From NCBI RefSeq assembly GCF_021134715.1, contig NC_060022.1, positions 4,469,001-4,533,000 on the forward strand: 64,000 bases of DNA, written 5' to 3'. Source of the stretch: Daphnia pulex. Its lineage: Eukaryota; Arthropoda; Branchiopoda; Diplostraca; Daphniidae. The position numbers were made by a program, and so were the translations under genes. Below the pieces are notes generated by a model that had not been told where the DNA came from, ran no database searches, and saw only the letters and a program-made list of their open reading frames with translations. This document shows, in pieces, positions 56,701-64,000 of this stretch; position 1 is the first letter of the stretch; each line of letters starts with the position of its first letter.

Positions 56701-59700
56701 TATCATTGGGGAAACAAGATCATCCAAAATCTATTGGAGCGAGGAAGAAAAACTCTCTAGAAAATAAGGAAACGATTCCATCTATCTGGTATCGAATTCA
56801 ACATTTAATATCTACGAGAAAGATAAGCCGGCTTGCACGTCCAACTTTTGGTTGCTGCGGCTTTTGATTTCCCTTCTGCGGCTTTTTATCAATTTTCAAT
56901 GACTCTTGCGACCCAGCTTTCGTCGGCCGTCCAAGATGTTTGACGATCGTGACGTCAGAAATGTCGAAAAACTTGTGCGTGTGCAATCCAACCAATATTG
57001 CAGGTATGCTCTTCTTGTTTAAGGCGATCAATGCGTGGGCTGTGGCATCAGCACGTAGACATCTGCAATTGTAAGCGAAATGCCAACGTTGTCTACGCAT
57101 AACCAGCTCATGTAATATCCAGCTGCATTTTCTCGTTGCAGCAAGTAAATGAAATGGATGAGCGACAATCAACAACAAGAAATTGCGGTTGTTGTTTTCG
57201 TGTTTTGGGCCGCGTGCCTTCATCATCAGCCCAGCTGCTGCCCCATTCATTTCGTGCCAATCATTTCCGTCCCCGGACGGGTAAAAACAACAACTTGTTA
57301 CGCCACGGGGAAAAATGAAAGGAAAAGCGGAACTGAATTCGAAATGAGCGCAGAGTGGGGGCCAGCAGCCGTCAAAGTAGATCCGTCACGAGATGGGCGG
57401 GGAAGAGCCCTTGAGTGACTTGTCATCCTGGATGAGTCACGCCGAAAAAGCCTTTGAGGATAACCCGTTCGAATTTTTTAAAAGGAAAAATGTGTTTTTG
57501 ATTCAATCAAGGAATCACCTACTACTTGTGTTGCCTGGTCCTGTTGTGCGTGTAAATATGACGCCCTTTGAGGACACGCGGGAGAAACCTTCAGACATTG
57601 AAGGCGGGGCTATGGGAATGATAGAAGAGTTGTGTAGACTGGCTGGCCGCCCAGCTCAAGGAAAAAGCCATATTATCCACTTGGAACGCTGTCGACGATT
57701 CGTGCCCGTCATTGCCGTTAGAGGTTTTTTGGGGTTGCATTTTATTTGGTTGAAATTTATTATTATTATTTTCTTTTTTAAATTCTTTTGAAATCCGCTG
57801 GTCCTTGGACTGGTTAGATACGAAACCCCTATGATGTGTGTGTGTTTAGGCCAGCGCTGCGTCGTCACATCTATTTAGGACTCTGGCGGGATTTTGAAAA
57901 CTCCCGCCATATCGTTTCAAGTATAGCTTCACTTTCACGCAGCATTTGAGAACTCGCGCAAAGCGATTAAACAAAAAAAGCCAGAGCGCGCCAATCCGGT
58001 TTCGGTCGGTTCGTCCGAAATCAAAAGCTGCTGCTGAACTAGTTGAAATGATGCCTTTGCGAATTCATCCTTCAGTACATACTACCACACACCAGTTTTG
58101 GGTTGTTATCGACGGCTCGATCGAATTCTTGCGAAGTGGAGCGAGCGGGAAATAATCCTCGAGAAATTATTTCATTTGCTCTTAACGTAGTCTGGAGAGA
58201 CGATGAAGCGGATTCGACCAGTTTATCCAGGGATAAATGCGCATCGTGAAGGCGAAATGGATTTCACGTAACATTTAGAATGTCGTCAAATTCAATGGCC
58301 TATAATCTCTTGAAGTTTGAAAGAACAACGAGGAAGTCCTTGGTGCACTCTGCCGTCGACACACACACGTGTGTGTGTGTGTGTTAATTGAATAGATTAT
58401 AGAGCGGCACTTCCTCGGATCTTTATCGCGATCCGTTATAGACCCACGCACAGGTGTGTGTGAGTTTCCGGACCCGTACTAGATGACATGTGTATACCCG
58501 CTCGTTAGAGAAAGAATATCAAGATAGATCTATACGATATCGTTGATATGGAGAACAATTCTATTGCCTCACACCTCTAAACCGAAAGGCCAATGACTTT
58601 TTGTGTGACTAACAAAACACGCAGAGGCGGTAGCAGCTATGCTGACGCATATCATTAAACGAGGCCTATGGAAAAACCAAACACAAAACAAAACAATTTC
58701 GTTACTTATAGGATTTTGACCCCGAGCGGCATTGTGTTTTATACATGTCCGGCAAATGGAACCTTGAATAAAACAAACAGGTTTAGCAGCCAGGATGCAG
58801 GAACTCGTGTAGGTGAAATCGCCAGAAAAGAGCAGGAAGTTTGGCGGGACGATTCGAATCGAGACAACAAGAATTGCGGAAGGAAATCCAAAGGTTGTTG
58901 AATGGCTTCTCTTATACATATATACCTGGTGCCAAGCTTTCTTCCGTATTCAGACAATTTGCCTATCGTTTTTTTTATTATCCTACTGAAGAAGAAGAAT
59001 GTCCAAGTCCGACCTTGGATGATGGCCACTTATTTGACGTAACTGTCGTGGAGAGAGAAAAAAGAGGAAAAGGCAATTTAGCGATGACCTAAACGCATAC
59101 GGGTGTATATACAAATGCCCCTAAGGGCGTGCGGATGAACCTTCATCGTCCTTTTATAGAGACAATAGCCCAAAAATGTATAGCAGACACACACACACAC
59201 TCAACTGTGTCGATTATAGTTATAGAGCGGCCTCCTCTCACGAAAGTTTTCTTGTGCAAATGATTACGTATTCATCTTCTTCTTTCTTTCTGTTTGTGCT
59301 GCTTTCAGAAAAGAGAAGCCAGCCTCAGCATCTTAAATAACCCGCCGGTCCTTGACTAGAAAACCAACCGAGTCCTTGAACTGCCAATTTTATTTTTTGT
59401 TCATCAGGCGAGATGTTGGGAGGAGTTATTTCTTTGAGTTATATATCGTCGTGGATACATGTTCACGTTGTGTGCCCTTTTTCTCTCTATCGCGGGAAAA
59501 CATGACGAGGAGAGATAACCACAATCAACTCGATGTGTTGCTGCAAAGCCAAATGATTTCCTAGTCGCGGCCAAATGCGCGTAGTAGTTCAAATGCGACA
59601 TCATATCCCGTCATCAGAACGTCACTGGGAACATTGGGAAATTTTTTTTTTCAAATTTAATATCTCCATGGCCTTTGGGTTTTTAATTCCGTGTTTACAC

Positions 59701-60549
59701 TAGTCACGATGATACATAATCTATTGGTTTTTTCGAGCCTTGTCTAAAATTATTCTAGAAGGTGTTTGTTGTTGTTGTTGTAATATAGCTTTTGGATTAG
59801 AATTATAATAATAACCCGGACGAGATGCAATTTGTTTGTTTGTTCGTCACAAGTTTTTTTATTACGACATCAAATTTGAAAGTTTACATTATGACAAAAT
59901 TCCATCGTCCGCGGACCGGTCGTAACGAATAAAAACCGTTTCGAGTTGAGGACATAAACTTTTGGTCAAAATACATACATTATATAGTTTAGTTGTGTGT
60001 TGGGTGGGAGAGAGTTTTTTTTTTTTAAGTTTTTTTTTGTTTTTTCTTTCAGACAGGAATAAATAGAGAGATTTGAACAAGATTGGGCGCAACACATACA
60101 CTAACCAGGAGGGAGCTTGCTTTGGCAAAGGATTTTTTCTTTTGTTTCATGTTTCTTCTTTTTTTTTCTCCTTTGTGAACTTTCTTCTCTCTTGTCTTGA
60201 GTCGACTTCTTGACACTTTTCCTAGTAGTAGTAGTAGTAGTAGTAGTTTTCTTTTCTTTTTGTTTGGCTGTACAACTTTTCCCGTTTTCTTCCGGGGGGG
60301 AATTTTGTTTTGTGTTATCTTCGCGTGGCGTTTAAAATTTTTTCTTTCTTCCAGGCCCAGGTGACAAAGGAGTTATGTGTGTGGTATGCAAGTGTGTCTG
60401 TGTGTTTTGTTTCCTTCTTCGTGTGTGTTTTTGTTTGCGTGTAGTAATGGAAAGTCAACAATGATGCTGCTAGATATACAGTGGACGAAATCTTCCTAGC
60501 TTCATTCTTCGACCTGTGATGGATGTCGGCTGGTTTTCTTCTTCTTTTT
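53781..60549. other. Gene-free region between the two peptide genes
   Basis: 6.8 kb without a supportable gene. It contains TGACGTCA palindromes (about 55394 and 56950), a (CA)n/(TG)n self-complementary run near 58360-58384, a (TAG)n run near 60226-60247 and T-rich tracts. ORFs up to about 150 codons (for example 56798-57250, minus) show no family motif. Its right end should include the 3' UTR of the next gene. Confidence 0.5.
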
Positions 60550-61106
60550 CTAGCGGCAGAATTTGGATAGAGGCGGGCAGCCTTCGTTGGGACAGCACTC
60601 CTTGAGGATGCGCCGGATGTAGAGCAACTCGATCTCCTTCTTGACTCGGCTGCCCGACTGGTGGTCGTGGTGGTGGAGGTCGACCACTTCGTCCAGCATG
60701 TTGGTCGACAGCCGCTTGACGGTCGGGCTGAGCACTTCCAGCCCGAGCAGTTGCGAGTTCTCCGATGAGTGGTAGGCGCACGCCCTGCGCATGATGTCGC
60801 GGACGACGCGGAAATTGCAGCCGCCGTGGCGGGCCCGGTGAGCCGCCACCGTTCCCGACGCCATGTAGCTGCCGCCAATCAAGAAGATGACCCACCAAAT
60901 TGTTAGAATTTTTGCCTGCATTCAAACAAAGAATATGAGTGAATAACAGAATGAATGAATGAAGAAATAACGACAAATTTCGAGGGGATTTTTTTTAGTT
61001 TTTAGTTTTTAGCTTTAGTTTGTTGTATTTCAAACGGGACTGTCGGGATTTGGGGTTGTTGGATATAGTTTTTTGTTTGGAAAGAGACAGATTTCAGTAC
61101 CTGCAT
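60550..61106 (-). CDS. Second insulin/relaxin-superfamily peptide precursor, 123 aa, two coding exons
   Basis: A predicted secreted hormone precursor. Coding exons: 61101-61106 (ATGCAG) and 60550-60915. A hydrophobic signal (ILTIWWVIFLIGG) precedes the B-chain-like GGCNFRVVRDIMRRAC (Cys35, Cys48), then a His-rich connecting stretch (VVDLHHHDHQSG) with basic sites VKR, RVKK and IRR. The A-chain-like tail is ECCPNEGCPPLSKFC (Cys109, 110, 115, 122), with one residue (Arg) before the stop. Six cysteines in 2+4 order, the dibasic site just before the A chain and the overall size support an insulin-superfamily member. The spacing is unusual: 12 residues between the B-chain cysteines and CCx4Cx6C in the A chain. 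It may be an arthropod gonadulin- or relaxin-like peptide; the subgroup is not decided. Confidence 0.7.
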
Positions 61107-64000
61107 CTCGCTTTTGTATTTAGTGATCTTTGGTAATTGTTTTAAAAAGTCTTTTTCCGTAGGAATAACGGAGGATTGGAGAGCTAGTGAGATCTCAAAG
61201 TGGTGATGATGGCGATCGAGGAGCAGCAACAGCAGCCAACAGGCAAGGTGGCATGTGCGTATGACTCTGCGAGATGGGGTTGGGGAAGAAAAGAACAGTG
61301 CGGTCAACGGCGACGTCGGTCGTCGAATATGTGTCCGACTCTCGATGCGGATGATTTTTGACTTGCTCCGACGGCCCGGACGGCGTTTAAATAAAAGCCG
61401 GCGACGGTGGCGCTGAAGGGCGGTGGCGTCGATCAACTGGGGCCGCCGTCCCCAACGAACGAATCGTCCGGGACCGGCCCCCTTCCCTTGCCCTCCCTCT
61501 CTCTCTCTGCTCCTATATACGTATACTCCACTTCTTTTCTTTTTCTACCCCACTCTCTTGCGTGTAGCCAAGTGACGTAAGCACTCCTCCTCTTTCTCTG
61601 CTGCCTCTCATTCTCTTCTTATTTACATAGATAATCAATTTCGATACAAATCCCCTCCCAGCTTTTTAAATCGTGCGGGTCTGCGACCTTATGTAACTCC
61701 GCCTCCCATTCAAAGCAAATAGGCCTATCAGTCGTTGCACACGTCTGGCTAGGTGTCGGCACCACCACACGCCACAGGTTGCCGACTCGAAAAGCTGAAG
61801 AATCCGGCGGACGTGAACGAGAGTCTGAGAGAAACAAGAAGAATGAGCATGCGAGGATTTTGTGGGAACTATTAGAGGGATGCCCCCTTTTTATATTGGA
61901 TTCCGTTGCACAGTATCTATCTACGACATTGGGTGTGTTATAATGGTTGACCCTTTGGATGGGGCTCCGATATCTCTCGCGCCATATAAACCAACCAACC
62001 CGACCAGACGTTAGTACATATACGTGATAACTCGATCGAACTGGTTACACTAGACACTGCGGGACCATTAGTGGAGTGTGATCACGCGGCTGAAACTGCT
62101 GCCCGTCGCTTGCTTCACACATACGTGGGAACGGTTTTTTTTTGTTTTGTTTTATATTATAACAAAATCTTGGATCACACTTTTAAATTTTATTACTTTG
62201 TTTTTTTCCTATTTCTTCATTCGCCCTTCTCTCGGCCATCGTCATCAAATGGGTCAATGTTGTCCATTTCAATTTATAATCCGGCGGGAAAAAAATAAAT
62301 AAAATAAAAGCGGTGGGTTGAAGAAGAAATAAATAGATGTAGTGTATTCATAAGGAGAGCTCTCTATTTGATCGTTTGCGACTATATCAGAGAGCAGCCG
62401 AGTGAGAGAGAGAGAGAGAGAGAAGGGGGTCGAGGATGTCGTATGCTGCTATATCGGTCGTCTATATCGTTTGACGTGGGCTTGATTCGGCAGAAGAGCA
62501 TTATACAAGGACTCGTTCTCTGATGAGCTGAAAGCCGGCCGGCCCCTGCTTTTTCGACTCGATGACAAGGAAACAAATAAGAAAAGAAGATCATCTTTTT
62601 TGACCGCCTTCAAGTGCTGTGGGAAAAAATAAAAAGGAACGCGAGTGGGCCTGGGCCATCTCGGTTGCCTCCACACACTCCTTACAAGCGCATCAAACGG
62701 CTTGTCTAAATACGCGACTGTTTCAACAATGGCGTGCCGTTATACACCAGTTGGTTGGTTGGTGGTAGCTGTTGCTTCGATGAACCGACCCTTCGCTTCC
62801 AAGTCGAAGCAGTTTGAACCGGAAACCAGTTGTCCTTCTTCGAGCTGACAGACGCAACACAGCAAGAACGCAGGCACCACGGACGTATATACACACACTT
62901 GAGAGAGAGAGAGAGAGAGATCCGTGATAGTATATATACGTGGCCAGCCACGGAACAGTGTGCAACAGCGCAGCAAAAAGGGCAAAGAGAGAGAGTCTAA
63001 CTTTGAAGTCCTCGAACTTTCGGAAAAACAGGATTGAATCGGTTTGAACTACCGAGCGGGGGCTACGGAAACCAGATCGGCAGCTCTCGGCTTCTGCTGG
63101 CGCTGTGAACAGACCAGCAACACACGTTGATACATTAGATATCCTATATATACTGTAGATCTCCTTCTCTCTCTCTCTTTCTCCTGACTGGGCTGGCTGA
63201 CAGGCAGGCAGGCTGCTGCTGCTGGCGTCGGGGGCTGCTGAATAAACTGCATGGTCACTATCATATGCTGACTTGAGCTCTTTCTGCCGGGCTATAGCTA
63301 GGCTAATAAATAGCAGAAAAACCCTGCAATAGATTGATAGATTATCCATCTCACAGCGTAGAATAAATTGCCCTTTGTGACTTTGGGACAAAATATCCTT
63401 TGACCAGGATGCCAAACTTTGCCTGGACTTTTATAAGGCAACAAAGTCTGTCAAACTATCGATTTCTTCCATTTGTTTCCGATAAAAGATAAATATTTGT
63501 TTGATAAAAAGGAGAGAGGGCCTCTAGTGGCGTGACGTGATGTAGCATCATCACTCGAATATAGTCGAGTGACGAAGCGCGTTCCCGATGTCCGTGCTCC
63601 GATTATTCCGTCCGACATGAAAAATTGAGGTTACAGAAGCGATACACGATACAATCACTACAGCACAGCCGTCACATCATGTTTCGTAAATAATTTCTTT
63701 GGGTTTTGATTTCAGCCTATACACGCAGACGATAGACATTATAACAGCATCGGCCGCCGCACGAGTATCGCTGATGATGAGTAACTGCCCAAGGTTCTTT
63801 CTCTTGTGTTGGGACATTTCCTCTGATTTCTTCCTAGAATCCCTAGAATGTCCCAGAATTTCTAGTCTCGGACGCTGTCGAATAGATCTCGATTGTCGTG
63901 TTTTCAAGATCAAGAGCAATATAATGGGCGGCTGACGTAAATAAGTGAACGCGGAGACGACCTTGTCCCGCGCCACCGCTTCCCTTCCGTGAATAATTCA
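61107..64000. other. Upstream region of the second peptide gene and right end
   Basis: The first 300 bp probably hold the 5' UTR and promoter; on the minus strand 'ttttatttaaa' near 61386-61396 could be a TATA element. Beyond that are (GA)n runs near 62402-62423 and 62898-62920 and low-complexity DNA. A 230-codon ORF on the minus strand (62723-63415) crosses these repeats and shows no family motif. No gene is called. Confidence 0.5.

Noticed and set aside
56798-57250. 150-codon minus-strand ORF
   Set aside because: No recognisable domain, and composition changes along its length; likely chance.
57393-57791. 132-codon plus-strand ORF starting MGGEEPLSDLSSW
   Set aside because: Ends in a T-rich low-complexity tail; no motif or splice continuation found.
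58358-58384. Self-complementary CA/TG run that could form a cruciform
   Set aside because: Ordinary dinucleotide repeat; no further evidence of function.
60315-60976. Overlapping 187- and 168-codon minus-strand ORFs
   Set aside because: They are other frames of the second peptide gene; only the frame with the six cysteines and signal peptide is coherent.
62723-63415. 230-codon minus-strand ORF with a possible signal-like start (MDNLSIYCRVFLLF)
   Set aside because: It runs through (GA)n/(CT)n tracts, has no family motif and no supporting exon structure.

Overview
The window is nuclear DNA of an animal, most likely an arthropod and probably a branchiopod crustacean such as Daphnia. The genes are split by many short GT-AG introns (often 60-100 bp). 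They include an animal GH5 mannanase, a bestrophin, relaxin/insulin-type peptides, an arthropod-like KLF factor and paired arylalkylamine-NAT-like acetyltransferases. No bacterial, viral or organellar genes were seen. The clade assignment is inference from gene content and intron style; no search was run.

Layout. 0-2.2 kb: repeats. 2.26-3.77 kb (-): complete S1 serine protease, 302 aa. 4.83-6.43 kb (+): secreted GH5 mannanase, 378 aa. 6.7-8.1 kb (-): decayed S1 protease relic. 9.48-13.05 kb (+): ankyrin/pseudokinase protein resembling TEX14, 847 aa. 13.6-14.7 kb (+): splicing factor SF3A2, 260 aa. 17.26-23.41 kb (+): dar1/KLF5-type zinc-finger factor, 535 aa, with a 3.7 kb first intron. 23.4-39.3 kb: a gene-poor stretch; its 30.9-34.9 kb part is a nest of related hairpin and G-rich repeats. 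39.3-40.9 kb (-): ubiquitin hydrolase UCHL3, 229 aa, with a 12-nt microexon. 42.8-44.7 kb (-): bestrophin-like anion channel, 378 aa, 11 exons. 45.1-45.8 kb and 49.5-50.2 kb (-): two GNAT acetyltransferase paralogues. Between them, at 48.2-49.2 kb (+), is a second copy of the S1 protease relic, inverted relative to the first. 52.2-53.7 kb (-) and 60.5-61.1 kb (-): two insulin/relaxin-superfamily peptide precursors. The rest to 64 kb shows no supportable gene.

Exon joins of the multi-exon genes were worked out by hand. Every multi-exon model has GT-AG introns, keeps frame throughout and gives a length divisible by three. Untranslated exons, transcription starts and poly(A) sites are mostly not assigned.

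The genes do not form one pathway. Housekeeping (SF3A2, UCHL3), digestion (mannanase, protease), signalling (two insulin/relaxin peptides), ion transport (bestrophin) and transcription (KLF) are interspersed, as is normal for a compact arthropod genome. The most interesting parts are the two peptide-hormone genes 7-8 kb apart on one strand, the TEX14-like pseudokinase, the inverted pair of protease relics and the hairpin repeat family.
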